A DNA stretch of 64,000 bases from JANOZM01 sp031429355. Lineage in GTDB: Bacteria > Pseudomonadota > Gammaproteobacteria > Burkholderiales > Burkholderiaceae_E. The stretch's first letter is position 1; each line of letters begins with the position of its first letter. The DNA is taken from the NCBI GenBank assembly GCA_031429355.1, contig JANOZM010000013.1, positions 645,554-709,553 on the forward strand, given 5' to 3'. Shown here piece by piece: positions 26,834-36,222 of this stretch. The notes under the pieces are model-generated. The model was given only the letters and a program-made list of their open reading frames with translations, was not told the DNA's origin and did not search any database. A program made the position numbers and the translations under genes.

Positions 26834-28799
26834 TAATTCTTCTTCGATTTCCGAAAAACGCACGCTAAACGCTTGGGCTTTGCCGGTATCTTTTGCATAC
26901 AAGCTACCGTCTGCAAGTGCTTTTTGAATGGTCTTTTGCTCGTCTTCTAAAGCTGCAATTTTCTTTGGAATTTCTTCCAACTGGCGTTGCTGTTTATAAC
27001 TTAATTTGACTGCACTTGGTTTGGTTGTGCTCGCGTTTGTAGCGTTGTTTGTGGTGGCATTAGGGGTGGCATTAGGCGTGGCATTAGGGGTGGCATTAGG
27101 GGTGGCGTTTTTGCCAGTATTTGCAGCCGCCGCGGCTGACGCTTGCGCGGCCAACTTAAGCGATTCTTGAAACTGCACGCGTAACTTGTTGCGTAGCGCA
27201 CCTGCTTGTTCTTGCCAAAGGCTAAACCCGCCCGCAATGTTCCACCATTGGCCCTGCCCGACGTGGCAAATGCTTTGAGTCACCACGTTATCTAAAAAGC
27301 GCCGGTCATGGCTAACTAGTAGAACGGTACCGGTGTACTCGGTTAACAATTCTTCTAGTAAATCGAGGGACTCCATATCCAAATCGTTAGTTGGCTCATC
27401 CAACACTAAAACGTTGCTTGGTTTGGCGAATAAGCGTGCCAGTAACAATCGATTGCGCTCGCCGCCCGACAAGGACTTTACCGGCGAACGTGCGCGCTCT
27501 GGGGCGAACAAAAAGTCGGCCAAATAACTCATCACGTGCTTACGTTGGCCATTCATTTCAATCCATTCGCTACCTGGGCTAATGGTTTCAATTAAGGTGG
27601 CCTCATCATCCAGCGCGGAACGCATTTGGTCAAAGTACGCGACCTCTATTCGTGCACCTGTTCTTATCTCGCCGGTATCGGCGGCTAGCTGCCCTAAGAT
27701 CAATTTCAGCATGGTGGTTTTACCCGTACCGTTATCGCCAATTAAACCGACCTTATCGCCTCGCATAACCAAAGTCGAGAAGGCTTCAATTAAGGTGCCA
27801 CGATTGGCAAAGGTTTTGCTTACATTGGTCAGCTCGGCTACTAATGCCCCCGAGTTGTCGGCACGCGCTACTTCCATTTGCACGTTGCCTGACCGGTCTA
27901 AACGCTCTTTACGCTCAACGCGTAACCCCTGCAAACGACGTACGCGACCTTCGTTACGGGTACGACGTGCTTCAACGCCTTTGCGGATCCAAATCTCTTC
28001 TTGCGCTAATACTTTGTCAAAGCGTTCAGTGGCTAAATTCTCGGCATGCAATTCAAGCGCTTTGCGTGCTTGGTAAGCCTCAAAATTACCGGGGTACGAA
28101 CGCAGCACGCCGCGATCTAACTCGACAATACGCGTAGCGACTTGATCTAAAAATTGGCGATCGTGCGTAATAAATAGCGAGGTGCCTTTAAATTGTTGCA
28201 ACAAAGTTTCTAACCAATCAATGGCGGCAATGTCGAGGTGGTTGGTCGGCTCGTCTAATAGCAAAACATCGGGTTGGGTGACTAAAGCGCGAGCCAGCGC
28301 TACGCGTTTACGTTGCCCGCCGGATAGTTCGCTAATGCGTGCGTCCTCTTGCAATTGGCAACGCTTAATCATTTCTTCCACGCGGTTGCGAATTTGCCAA
28401 ACGCCTTGCGCTTCTAACTGGCCTTGCAAATCGGCTAAGCGTGCTAAGTCGTCGTCGTTGGCATCGGGTTCGTTTAAACGATGCACCGTATGTTCGTAAT
28501 CGATCAGCAGTTTTGACTCTTTTTCATACGCATGTGCGACCGCTTCAAACACCGTTTCCGCATCGCCAAAAGTTGGCTCTTGAGAAACGAAATTAACTGT
28601 TAGGCCGGTTTTACGGATGCACTGTCCATCGTCAAGTTGAGATTGACCAGCAATAATTTTAAATAGGCTCGATTTGCCGGTTCCGTTACGGCCAATAAGA
28701 CCAACGCGTTCTCCTTCTAATAGGGAGAAATCGGTGTCTAAAAGCAACGGGACGTGCCCAAAGGCTAAGTGGGCATTAGTAATAGTAATTAACGACATG
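26792..28799 (-). CDS. uup: ABC-F family ATPase Uup-like
   Basis: A soluble tandem ABC ATPase of the ABC-F group; Uup acts on ribosomes or branched DNA and affects transposon excision. Two complete ATPase domains are visible: Walker A GRNGTGKSS with signature LSGGQRKRVALARAL, and Walker A GDNGTGKTT with signature LSGGERNRLLLARLF. A C-terminal coiled-coil domain (about 600-668) is typical of Uup. Before it lies a low-complexity tract with about four NATP repeats (27056-27107). The ATG at 28799 is preferred over the TTG five codons upstream because MSLITITNAHLAFG matches family starts. Confidence 0.92.
27056..27107 (-). repeat. 12-bp tandem repeat encoding NATP units in uup
   Basis: About four in-frame copies of a 12-bp unit (plus strand GGCATTAGGGGT, one copy with a C change) encode successive Asn-Ala-Thr-Pro units in the linker before the Uup C-terminal domain. 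Because the unit is a multiple of three, slippage would change linker length without a frameshift. Confidence 0.8.
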
Positions 28800-28922
28800 G
28801 GGAGCTTATGCAATGAAACAAAGAGAAGGGCCGCATTCTACGCGTTATGCGTTTAAATGCGGCCCTGAGAGTAGAGCGCTTAGCTAAACAATAGTTGACT
28901 AAAAGCGCCCTAATAAAAAATT

Positions 28923-28966
28923 AGAGCCTGCCCGGCTGTTAAAACAATCGGGCAAATTCTGGCTCT
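28923..28966 (-). terminator. Terminator downstream of the Bax-inhibitor gene
   Basis: Nested stems AGAGCC/GGCTCT and TGCCCG/CGGGCA surround an A-rich loop. The minus-strand product is followed by a T-run, and the plus side also ends in Ts, so it can act on both strands. It lies six bases after the minus-strand gene that ends at 28973. Confidence 0.8.
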
Positions 28967-28972
28967 GTTTTT

Positions 28973-29686
28973 TTACTCACGGTCTCCACCGACAATGCCT
29001 AAGATGCTAAGCAAGCTGGTGAATACGTTATAAATGTTAAGGTAAATCGCCAAGGTTGCGCTTACGTAGTTAGTTTCGCCGCCGTTAACAACGCGCTGCA
29101 CGTCATACAGCATAAAGGCTGAAAAAATGCCGATGGCCAATACCGCAATAGTTAAATGCAAGGCCGGCAATTGCAGCCAAATATTTAAAATGCCGCCGAC
29201 TAAAATAAGCATTGCACCCATCATGAGCCACTTACCCATGCCCGAAAAGTCGCGCTTGGAAACGGTTGCAATGGTAGCCATTACGCCAAAGATTGCTGCT
29301 GTTCCGCCAAAGGCCGCTGCAATTAGGGTGCCACCGTTAGAAAAGCCCAAAATTGAGGTGAGCATGCGTGACAGCATGAGACCCATAAAAAAAGTAAAGC
29401 CTAGCAACAAACCAACGCCGACTGAACTGTTTTTATATTTCTCGATGGCGAACATAAACGCGAAAGCGCCGCCCATAAACACCATTAATGAGATCCAAGG
29501 GCTGCCACGGAACAATGTGCCAAAGCCGGTCTGAACACCAACAATGGAGCCTAAAACGGTCGGTACTAGCGATACCGCCAGCAACCAGTAGGTGTTACGT
29601 AAAACCTTGTTTCGGCTAAGGGCCGAACCCATTGCGCCGCCAATACTGCCATTGGCGCCGAAACTATTGTCAAATTGATTTGCCAT
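28973..29686 (-). CDS. Bax inhibitor-1/YccA-family membrane protein
   Basis: A 237-residue integral membrane protein with seven hydrophobic segments, starting after a polar N-terminus (about 1-28, FGANGSIGGAMGSALSRNKV). Bacterial BI-1 proteins resemble YccA, a modulator of the FtsH protease, or BsYetJ, a pH-sensitive calcium leak channel. The C-terminal LAIYLNIYNVFTSLLSILG with an acidic residue nearby fits the family. YccA modulates FtsH-HflKC in E. coli, and hflK/hflC are in this window at 41095-43349, but the genes are not adjacent. A GGGAG ribosome-binding site precedes the ATG. Confidence 0.9.
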   Translation of the reverse strand: MANQFDNSFGANGSIGGAMGSALSRNKVLRNTYWLLAVSLVPTVLGSIVGVQTGFGTLFRGSPWISLMVFMGGAFAFMFAIEKYKNSSVGVGLLLGFTFFMGLMLSRMLTSILGFSNGGTLIAAAFGGTAAIFGVMATIATVSKRDFSGMGKWLMMGAMLILVGGILNIWLQLPALHLTIAVLAIGIFSAFMLYDVQRVVNGGETNYVSATLAIYLNIYNVFTSLLSILGIVGGDRE

Positions 29687-29943
29687 TTAAAAAACTCCCT
29701 ATTGAAGAAAACTGGTTTCCTATGACCGGAATGTAACGACGATTGTCTGCTATTTCAAGAGCTAAATACAACATTATTTAATTTGAATTAGATTTCAAGC
29801 GCTTGCAAAGTGCATATTAATCACAACTCGCAAACAATTCTGACATGAACGCCGTATTACAGTGGCTTTTGACCGTAGGGCCGCTAAGGCTATCCAGTGG
29901 TAAACTACAAGTCTCCTAAAAATCTCCTACAAAAGAATCTGAA

Positions 29944-30369
29944 ATGGCTACTGAACGCACTCTTTCTATTATTAAACCTGACGCAGTCGCTAAAAACGTA
30001 ATTGGTCAAATTTACGCGCGCTTTGAAAAGGCTGGCTTAAAAGTTATTGCAGCGCGCATGATGCATCTGTCGCGTGGCGAAGCTGAAGCTTTCTACGGCG
30101 TACACCGCGAGCGTCCTTTCTTTAAAGATTTAGTCGAGTTTATGATCTCGGGCCCTGTAATGGTGACTGCGCTTGAAGGTGAAAACGCCATCTTGACGCA
30201 CCGAGATCTAATGGGTGCAACCGATCCTAAAAAAGCTTCCGCAGGCACGATTCGCGCTGACTTTGCTGACAGCATTGATGCCAACGCAGTGCATGGCTCA
30301 GATGCCGCCGATACCGCAAAAGTTGAAGTCGCGTTTTTCTTTCCTGGAATGAATGTCTACAGCCGCTAA
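29944..30369 (+). CDS. ndk: Nucleoside diphosphate kinase
   Basis: Transfers the gamma phosphate between nucleoside triphosphates and diphosphates through a phospho-histidine. The 141-residue protein begins ERTLSIIKPDAVAKNVIG and contains the active-site segment NAVHGSDAADTA (catalytic His at about 117) and the nucleotide-binding region HRERPFFKDLVEFM. Length is standard. It heads the conserved block ndk-rlmN-pilF-rodZ-ispG-hisS. Its last 17 bases overlap the rlmN reading frame. Confidence 0.97.
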   Translation: MATERTLSIIKPDAVAKNVIGQIYARFEKAGLKVIAARMMHLSRGEAEAFYGVHRERPFFKDLVEFMISGPVMVTALEGENAILTHRDLMGATDPKKASAGTIRADFADSIDANAVHGSDAADTAKVEVAFFFPGMNVYSR

Positions 30370-31576
30370 TTTAGCAACAATCTCAACCCCCAGCACGCAG
30401 CATAAAGCTGGGGTTGTGTCGCAAGCCGGGCCAGTCAACTTGCTCGGCTTGTCTGTTTCTGAGTTAGGCCAATTTTGTACCGAACACGGGCAAAAATCGT
30501 TTAGAGCCAAGCAACTAACCCGTTGGTTGCATAAAATTTACGTCAACGATTTTGACGCAATGACCGATTTAGCCAAAGACTTCCGTAGCTTGTTACAAAG
30601 CAAAGCGCAAATTTTCGCCCCGCAAATTATTAGTGACAACACCGCCTCCGACGGAACGCGAAAGTGGTTGTTAGATGTCGGCAAAGGCGATGCCGTTGAA
30701 ATGGTTTATATCCCCGAATTAGATCGAGGCACTTTATGTGTATCGACTCAAGCGGGTTGTGCCGTTAACTGTCGGTTTTGCTCGACAGGTAAGCAAGGTT
30801 TTAGCCGCAACTTAGAATTATTTGAAGTCATAGGGCAGCTTTGGCTAGCCAACCGTTTGTTAAGCGAGCCGGGCGCATTTACTCGAATTTATAGTCGTAG
30901 TAATGCGCAGGTCAGTAGTTCTGAGTCGCCTGAACGGATTGTCACCAATGTTGTGTTTATGGGCATGGGCGAACCACTGCAAAATTACAACGTCACTCTG
31001 GCGGCTTTGCGCCTAATGTTGGACGATAACGCTTACGGCTTATCGCGCCGCCGCGTTACAGTATCCACTTCGGGTGTCGTGCCAATGATTGATCGCCTTG
31101 GTGAAGATTGCCCTGTGGCTTTAGCCGTTTCGCTGCACGCTCCTAACGATACGTTGCGCGATCATTTGGTGCCTATCAACCGTAAGTATCCATTGCGCGA
31201 ATTGCTAGCGGCTTGTGATCGGTATTTAAGTAAAGCGCCTCGCGATTTTGTGACTTTCGAATATTGCATGTTGGACGGCGTTAACGACAGCGTTGCCCAG
31301 GCGCAAGAACTTATCAATTTAGTTGGCGATTTACCCTGCAAATTTAACTTGATTCCATTTAATCCGTTTCCCGAATCCGGTTTGCAAAAATCTACCGAAG
31401 ATAATATTTATCAGTTTGCTGATGTGTTAGATAAGGCGCGGATTGTGACTACTATTCGTAAAACGCGCGGTGAGGATATTGATGCGGCTTGTGGTCAATT
31501 AGCCGGAGAAGTGCAAGACCGTACCCGTTTGCAAGAACGAAGCCGTACAATTCCCATCTTAGGAGTGCAGGCATGA
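30353..31576 (+). CDS. rlmN: Dual-specificity rRNA/tRNA adenine-C2 methyltransferase RlmN
   Basis: A radical-SAM enzyme that methylates A2503 of 23S rRNA and A37 of some tRNAs at C2. The 407-residue protein has the CxxxCxxC cluster motif in GCAVNCRFCSTGKQGF, the GMGEPLQNY segment and the C-terminal region with the second catalytic cysteine (IDAACGQLAGE). The ATG at 30353 lies inside the end of ndk; a slightly later start is possible since the conserved part begins near VNLLGLSVSELGQF. The stop overlaps the pilF start by four bases. Confidence 0.95.
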   Translation: MSTAANLATISTPSTQHKAGVVSQAGPVNLLGLSVSELGQFCTEHGQKSFRAKQLTRWLHKIYVNDFDAMTDLAKDFRSLLQSKAQIFAPQIISDNTASDGTRKWLLDVGKGDAVEMVYIPELDRGTLCVSTQAGCAVNCRFCSTGKQGFSRNLELFEVIGQLWLANRLLSEPGAFTRIYSRSNAQVSSSESPERIVTNVVFMGMGEPLQNYNVTLAALRLMLDDNAYGLSRRRVTVSTSGVVPMIDRLGEDCPVALAVSLHAPNDTLRDHLVPINRKYPLRELLAACDRYLSKAPRDFVTFEYCMLDGVNDSVAQAQELINLVGDLPCKFNLIPFNPFPESGLQKSTEDNIYQFADVLDKARIVTTIRKTRGEDIDAACGQLAGEVQDRTRLQERSRTIPILGVQA

Positions 31577-32373
31577 AGTTTCAATCCAAGTCTTTTGCAT
31601 CCATTGCAACCGTTATTGCTTTCGCAGTGCTGAGCACCGCTTGTGTAAGTTCGGGCTCCGGTAACAATAATGTTGCCGAAAAACCTAGAAACGTTGAAGC
31701 TGATTTGTTACGCCGAGCCGCAATTCGGGTTGAGTTAGCAAGCAGCTATTACCAACAAGGCAATATGGCGGTCGCGATCGACGAAGCCAACGAGTCGCTT
31801 CGTATCGTGCCGAATTACCCGCAAGCCCTAGGTATGCTGGGCCTTATTTACATGGGCTTAAAAGAAAATGCGAAGGCCGAGCCGTATTTTCAACGGAGTT
31901 TGCAGGCTATGCCTAATGACCCCGATTTAAATTTAAATTACGGTTGGTTTTTGTGCCAAACCGGACGAGAGCGCGAATCGATCCCGATGTTTTTAACGGC
32001 CGCTCGCGATCCGTTGTATCGTGCGCCCGCACGGCCCTATCAAAACGCTGGTATTTGTTCGCGTCGCGTTGCCCGCGATGGTGATGCTGAGTCGTATTTG
32101 CGTAAGTCATTAGAGCTAGAGCCAACCAACTCGGTATCCATTTATTACCTAGCAGAAGTGCTATTGTCCAAGGGCGACTTAGGTAGCGCTGAAACCTTAA
32201 GTAATCGGTTGTTAAATGGTTTAGATGCGTCACCGCAATCCCTGTGGCTAGCCATTCGCGTACAAAAAAAGTTAGGCAGTTCTGAACAAGTGTCGAGTTT
32301 AGTTTCACAGTTGCGTCGACGGTTTCCCGAGTCAAGCGAATTGCAGATGTTTTTGCAAGGTCGATACGAATAG
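31573..32373 (+). CDS. pilF: Type IV pilus biogenesis/stability lipoprotein PilF/PilW
   Basis: An outer-membrane TPR lipoprotein (pilotin) that helps the PilQ secretin insert and multimerise. The 266-residue precursor has a signal peptide with lipobox LSTAC (Cys at about residue 19) and then several tetratricopeptide repeats (about 40-230), for example VAIDEANESLRIVPNYPQAL and AEPYFQRSLQAMPNDPDLNL. The ATG at 31573 overlaps the rlmN stop and has AGGAG nine bases upstream; the open frame extends further upstream inside rlmN but is not part of the gene. It complements the Pil-Chp cluster at 12672-21165. Confidence 0.92.
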   Translation: MKFQSKSFASIATVIAFAVLSTACVSSGSGNNNVAEKPRNVEADLLRRAAIRVELASSYYQQGNMAVAIDEANESLRIVPNYPQALGMLGLIYMGLKENAKAEPYFQRSLQAMPNDPDLNLNYGWFLCQTGRERESIPMFLTAARDPLYRAPARPYQNAGICSRRVARDGDAESYLRKSLELEPTNSVSIYYLAEVLLSKGDLGSAETLSNRLLNGLDASPQSLWLAIRVQKKLGSSEQVSSLVSQLRRRFPESSELQMFLQGRYE

Positions 32374-32381
32374 TTGGTCTT

Positions 32382-33368
32382 ATGAATGAAATACAAAATC
32401 CCAATAACGGCACCGAGCCGACTGTTAACCCTAAGCACTTAAGCGCATTGCGCGAATCAAAAGGGCTGACCGTTTCAGATATATCGCAGCGTACTCGCCT
32501 GTCGCCCAAACAGGTCGATTTATTAGAGTCCGGTCAGTATTCTGTGTTGCCAGGCTCTGCGTTTGTCATGGGGGCGCTGCGTTCGTACTGCAAAGTGGTC
32601 GGTCTCGAGCCAGAACGTTATCTTGAGGAAGCCAAAGCGACATACGCTGCTTCTCAAGAAGAGGGTTTGCCCACGCCTGATCGTTTGCATACTTCCTTGC
32701 CCAGCCGAGCTGCGGGTGGTTTAGAAAACTCTAGTAGCCGCTTATGGTGGGTTGCGAGTGGTTTGTTGGGCGTTGTTGCCATTGGTTTGTACTTTGCAAA
32801 CCCTAACGGCTTAGCTGGACTAATTAAAAAGGACGCGGGTAAGGCTGCCATCCCTGCAACCTCTTCGGCAACGGTTATTGAAGTTAACCCTGCTGTCAGC
32901 CAGCCTTCGCAGGGCTCAACAGCTACTACAACAACTACGCCTGTTGCGCCAATAAGCGAGGCTGCTGCACCAACAACAGTGCCCGCAACTACCGCGAACG
33001 ATAATTTATCGGCTGTCTCATCGGCTGCTTCAACGGTTCCATCCGCTGGCGCCTCCGCTTTGCCGACGGCACTGCCAAGTGCATCCGGCGCTGCACCATC
33101 AGCTAACCCAGCGCCGGTCGTAGCATCGGGATCGCAATCAATCGAATTAAATTTGGCGCGTGATGCCTGGGTCGAAGTTAAAGAAATTGGTGGAAAGCCG
33201 CTAGTCAACCGATTGTACAAGGCGGGCTCAAAAGAGAGTATTCAAATACCGGGTCCCGTTAATGTTGTGGTGGGTAGTGCCTCCGGCGTTAGCCTTAATT
33301 GGTCTGGCAGCCCGCTTGATTTAAAGCCCTATACAAAAGACGACGTCGCTCGATTTACACTCAAATGA
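32382..33368 (+). CDS. rodZ: Cytoskeletal protein RodZ
   Basis: RodZ links MreB filaments to the membrane and controls rod shape. The 328-residue protein has an N-terminal Cro/CI-like HTH (about 18-80, LRESKGLTVSDISQRTRLSP), one membrane helix (about 123-142, WWVASGLLGVVAIGLYFA), a long Ala/Thr/Pro/Ser-rich periplasmic linker (about 150-250) and a C-terminal DUF4115 domain (about 252-325, IELNLARDAWVEVKEIGG). It starts nine bases after pilF and overlaps ispG by four bases. Confidence 0.92.
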   Translation: MNEIQNPNNGTEPTVNPKHLSALRESKGLTVSDISQRTRLSPKQVDLLESGQYSVLPGSAFVMGALRSYCKVVGLEPERYLEEAKATYAASQEEGLPTPDRLHTSLPSRAAGGLENSSSRLWWVASGLLGVVAIGLYFANPNGLAGLIKKDAGKAAIPATSSATVIEVNPAVSQPSQGSTATTTTTPVAPISEAAAPTTVPATTANDNLSAVSSAASTVPSAGASALPTALPSASGAAPSANPAPVVASGSQSIELNLARDAWVEVKEIGGKPLVNRLYKAGSKESIQIPGPVNVVVGSASGVSLNWSGSPLDLKPYTKDDVARFTLK

Positions 33369-34747
33369 ACTCGACAAACTATTCGCCCAAACCTGATCAA
33401 TGTGCGCCAGATTTAATGGCCAACGTTCCCGCTCTTGCGCAAGCGATGCCACGTCGTGGCCGTATCAAAGTTGATGTATCGTGGGGTGCACGCACGGTGT
33501 CGATTGGTGGTGATGCGCCTATCGTAGTTCAGTCGATGACTAATACCGACACTGCAGATGCGATTGGTACAGCAATTCAAATTAAAGAACTAGCGCGCGC
33601 TGGTTCCGAGTTGGTACGAATTACGGTAAACACGCCGGCTGCAGCAAAAGAAGTGGCGGCTATTCGCGAGCAATTAGATCGTATGCAAGTCGATGTGCCC
33701 TTGGTTGGTGACTTCCATTACAACGGGCACAAATTGTTGACGCAATATCCCGATTGCGCGCAAGCCTTATCGAAGTACCGGATTAACCCCGGCAACGTTG
33801 GTTCGGGCGCTCGTCGCGACGATAATTTTGCCCAAATGATCGAAGTTGCCGCTAAGTACAACAAACCCGTTCGTATCGGTGTCAACTGGGGTAGCTTAGA
33901 CCAAGCGTTATTGGCCCGCGTAATGGACGATAACTCGCGCCGTGCGAAACCTTGGGATGCGCAAGCCGTTATGCGCTATGCGTTGGTTGAATCGGCCGTT
34001 ACTAGTGCAAATCGCGCCATCGAGCTTGGTTTGCCAAAAGATAAAATTATCTTGTCTTGCAAAGTATCAAACGTGCAGGACCTTATTGCGGTATACCGCG
34101 ATTTGGCCAACCAATGTGACTTACCTTTGCACTTAGGATTGACTGAAGCTGGTATGGGTAGCAAAGGTATTGTGGCCTCGTGTGCTGCAATGGGTATTTT
34201 GTTGCAAGAGGGTATTGGCGACACAGTGCGGGTTTCTTTAACTCCCGATCCTGGTGGCGACCGTGCCAAAGAAGTTATTGTTGCCCAAGAGCTTTTGCAA
34301 ACAATGGGTCTACGCTCGTTTACGCCGTTAGTTACTGCCTGCCCCGGTTGTGGTCGCACTAGTAGTACATTTTTTCAAGAATTAGCCTCCAGTATTCAGA
34401 CTTTCTTACGCGAACAAATGCCAATTTGGCGGCTGCAATATGTCGGCGTTGAAGACATGAAAGTAGCGGTAATGGGTTGCGTTGTAAATGGCCCAGGCGA
34501 AAGCAAGCATGCCGACATCGGCATTAGCTTACCGGGTGCTGACGAAGCACCTGTTGCACCAGTGTTTGTCGACGGTGAGCGAACCGTAACTCTAAAGGGT
34601 GATCATATTTCGGCGGAGTTTCAGGCCATCGTAGAGCGTTATGTGCAAAATCGCTACGGCGCCAAAGGTGCCGATGCGTCTAAGTTAAGTTCCTCCGAAT
34701 CAGACAAAGATAGCAACCTCGGGCGACATCAAAACATCTCTGCATAA
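33365..34747 (+). CDS. ispG: (E)-4-hydroxy-3-methylbut-2-enyl-diphosphate synthase
   Basis: IspG converts MEcPP to HMBPP in the MEP isoprenoid pathway, which supplies the quinone, carotenoid and bacteriochlorophyll side chains. The 460-residue protein has the TIM-barrel start PIVVQSMTNTDTADAIGTAI and the [4Fe-4S] ligands in TACPGCGRTSS and VMGCVVNGPGESKHADIG. Length fits the betaproteobacterial form, with a non-conserved Ser/Asp-rich tail (about 440-460). The start overlaps rodZ by four bases. Confidence 0.96.
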   Translation: MNSTNYSPKPDQCAPDLMANVPALAQAMPRRGRIKVDVSWGARTVSIGGDAPIVVQSMTNTDTADAIGTAIQIKELARAGSELVRITVNTPAAAKEVAAIREQLDRMQVDVPLVGDFHYNGHKLLTQYPDCAQALSKYRINPGNVGSGARRDDNFAQMIEVAAKYNKPVRIGVNWGSLDQALLARVMDDNSRRAKPWDAQAVMRYALVESAVTSANRAIELGLPKDKIILSCKVSNVQDLIAVYRDLANQCDLPLHLGLTEAGMGSKGIVASCAAMGILLQEGIGDTVRVSLTPDPGGDRAKEVIVAQELLQTMGLRSFTPLVTACPGCGRTSSTFFQELASSIQTFLREQMPIWRLQYVGVEDMKVAVMGCVVNGPGESKHADIGISLPGADEAPVAPVFVDGERTVTLKGDHISAEFQAIVERYVQNRYGAKGADASKLSSSESDKDSNLGRHQNISA

Positions 34748-34784
34748 ACTGTAACGAACCTCCCGTAGCAAAAAATAAGAAAGG

Positions 34785-34811
34785 CATGGCTTGTCAACAT
34801 TGCAAGCCGTG
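34785..34811 (+). promoter_or_regulatory. Hairpin and 8-codon mini-ORF before hisS
   Basis: CATGGCTTG pairs with CAAGCCGTG (one G-T wobble) around a nine-base loop. The left arm contains an ATG (34786) preceded by AGAAAGG; it opens MACQHCKP and stops at TGA (34810-34812), in frame with the hisS TTG at 34819. It may control hisS translation. Confidence 0.4.
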
Positions 34812-34818
34812 AAAACAA

Positions 34819-36141
34819 TTGGCAGATCGAATTTCCGCCGTTAAAGGCATGAATGATTTACTCCCGCAAGACACTGCGTTGTGGGAATCGGTTGAAGAAA
34901 CCGTAAGAAGTTGGATGCGTAGCTATGGTTACCGAAACATTCGCACACCCATCGTCGAGCAAACCGCTGTGTTTTCGCGCGGACTAGGGCAGGTAACCGA
35001 TATCGTCGAAAAAGAAATGTATTCTTTTCTCGACGCGATGAACGGTGATGCATTAACGCTGCGACCCGAAAATACTGCGGGTGTGGTGCGTGCTGTAGTG
35101 GAGCACAATCTAACCTACGAAGGCCCAAAGCGTCTTTGGTATATGGGGCCAATGTTTCGCCATGAGCGCCCGCAGCGTGGACGCTATCGGCAGTTTCATC
35201 AAATCGGCGCAGAAGCCGTCGGTTTTGCGGGTCCGGATATTGATGCCGAAATTATTTCGATGTGCCAACGCCTTTGGGACGACTTAGGCATCGATGATGT
35301 AAAGCTAGAGCTCAACTCAATTGGAGACTTACCAGAACGTCAAGCACACCGCGCCCAATTAATAGCCTATTTCGAACAGCACATGGATGTACTGGACGAG
35401 GACGCCAAGCGCCGTTTGCATACAAACCCGTTGCGTATTTTGGATACCAAAAATCCGAAGATGCAAGAGATGGTAAACGGTGCCCCGCAATTGATGAGCT
35501 TTTTGGGCGAAGCGTCGTTGGCCCACTTCGAAACCGTCAAAATGTTGTTGGGCGAGTTAAACGTACCGTTTAAAATTAATCCACGTTTAGTGCGCGGTAT
35601 GGACTATTACAACCGCACTGTGTTTGAGTGGACGACTACTTTGTTGGGTGCTCAAGGCACTATTTGTGGTGGTGGTCGCTACGATCCGTTAGCTGAAATG
35701 TACGGCGGCAAACCCACCCCAGCGATTGGCTTTGCCATTGGGATGGAGCGTTTAATTGAGCTTTGTAAAGAAGCGGGCGCTATCGAACCTGATGTGGCTA
35801 GCGATATTTACTTGGTACATTCGGGCGACGCCGCGCAGCGTCTGGCAGTGCGATGTGCCGAAGAATTACGCTCTGCCGGATTTAATGTGGTTTTAAATTG
35901 CGGCGGAGGTAGCTTTAAAGCGCAGTTTAAGCGGGCCGATGCAAGTGGCGCGCAATTTGCCGTGGTGATCGGCGATAATGAAGTTGAGAAAGGCGAAGCT
36001 GCAGTAAAATCGCTGCGGCAGTCCGGCGCAGATGCAGCCTCTGCTCTCGGTAATTCGAACGAAGCTTCTGCGCCAAACGAGCAAATCAACGTACCATTTG
36101 CGGTTTTGGCAGAACGTTTAAGCCAAATGATGCTGGCTTAA
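34819..36141 (+). CDS. hisS: Histidyl-tRNA synthetase
   Basis: A class II aminoacyl-tRNA synthetase charging tRNA-His. The 440-residue protein has the N-terminal ISAVKGMNDLLP, motif 2 (GPMFRHERPQRGRYRQFHQ), the histidine-specific loops LVRGMDYYNRTVFEW and GGGRYD, and motif 3 (PAIGFAIGMERLIEL). A C-terminal anticodon-binding domain spans about 325-440. The start is a TTG: an in-frame TGA lies two codons upstream, and the protein aligns with family N-termini from here. It sits between ispG and yfgM as in other betaproteobacteria. Confidence 0.95.
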   Translation: MADRISAVKGMNDLLPQDTALWESVEETVRSWMRSYGYRNIRTPIVEQTAVFSRGLGQVTDIVEKEMYSFLDAMNGDALTLRPENTAGVVRAVVEHNLTYEGPKRLWYMGPMFRHERPQRGRYRQFHQIGAEAVGFAGPDIDAEIISMCQRLWDDLGIDDVKLELNSIGDLPERQAHRAQLIAYFEQHMDVLDEDAKRRLHTNPLRILDTKNPKMQEMVNGAPQLMSFLGEASLAHFETVKMLLGELNVPFKINPRLVRGMDYYNRTVFEWTTTLLGAQGTICGGGRYDPLAEMYGGKPTPAIGFAIGMERLIELCKEAGAIEPDVASDIYLVHSGDAAQRLAVRCAEELRSAGFNVVLNCGGGSFKAQFKRADASGAQFAVVIGDNEVEKGEAAVKSLRQSGADAASALGNSNEASAPNEQINVPFAVLAERLSQMMLA

Positions 36142-36142
36142 T

Positions 36143-36194
36143 CGAAGTGAATAAGCGAAGTGAATAAGCGAAGTAAATAAGCGAAGTAAACAAA
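36143..36194 (+). repeat. Four 13-bp direct repeats
   Basis: Four head-to-tail copies of a 13-bp unit close to CGAAGTGAATAAG (third copy with a G-to-A change, fourth degenerate at its end) fill the gap between hisS and yfgM. The unit itself has no stem and no known function. Confidence 0.85.
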
Positions 36195-36222
36195 TTTAAC
36201 CTAATAGTTTTTAATAAAAATC

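Noticed and set aside
31489..31572. Longer N-terminus for pilF
   Set aside because: It would place an Arg-rich segment before the lipoprotein signal. The ATG at 31573 has a good ribosome-binding site and starts the signal peptide.
36143..36194. CRISPR array
   Set aside because: The 13-bp units are contiguous with no unique spacers, and no cas gene is nearby.
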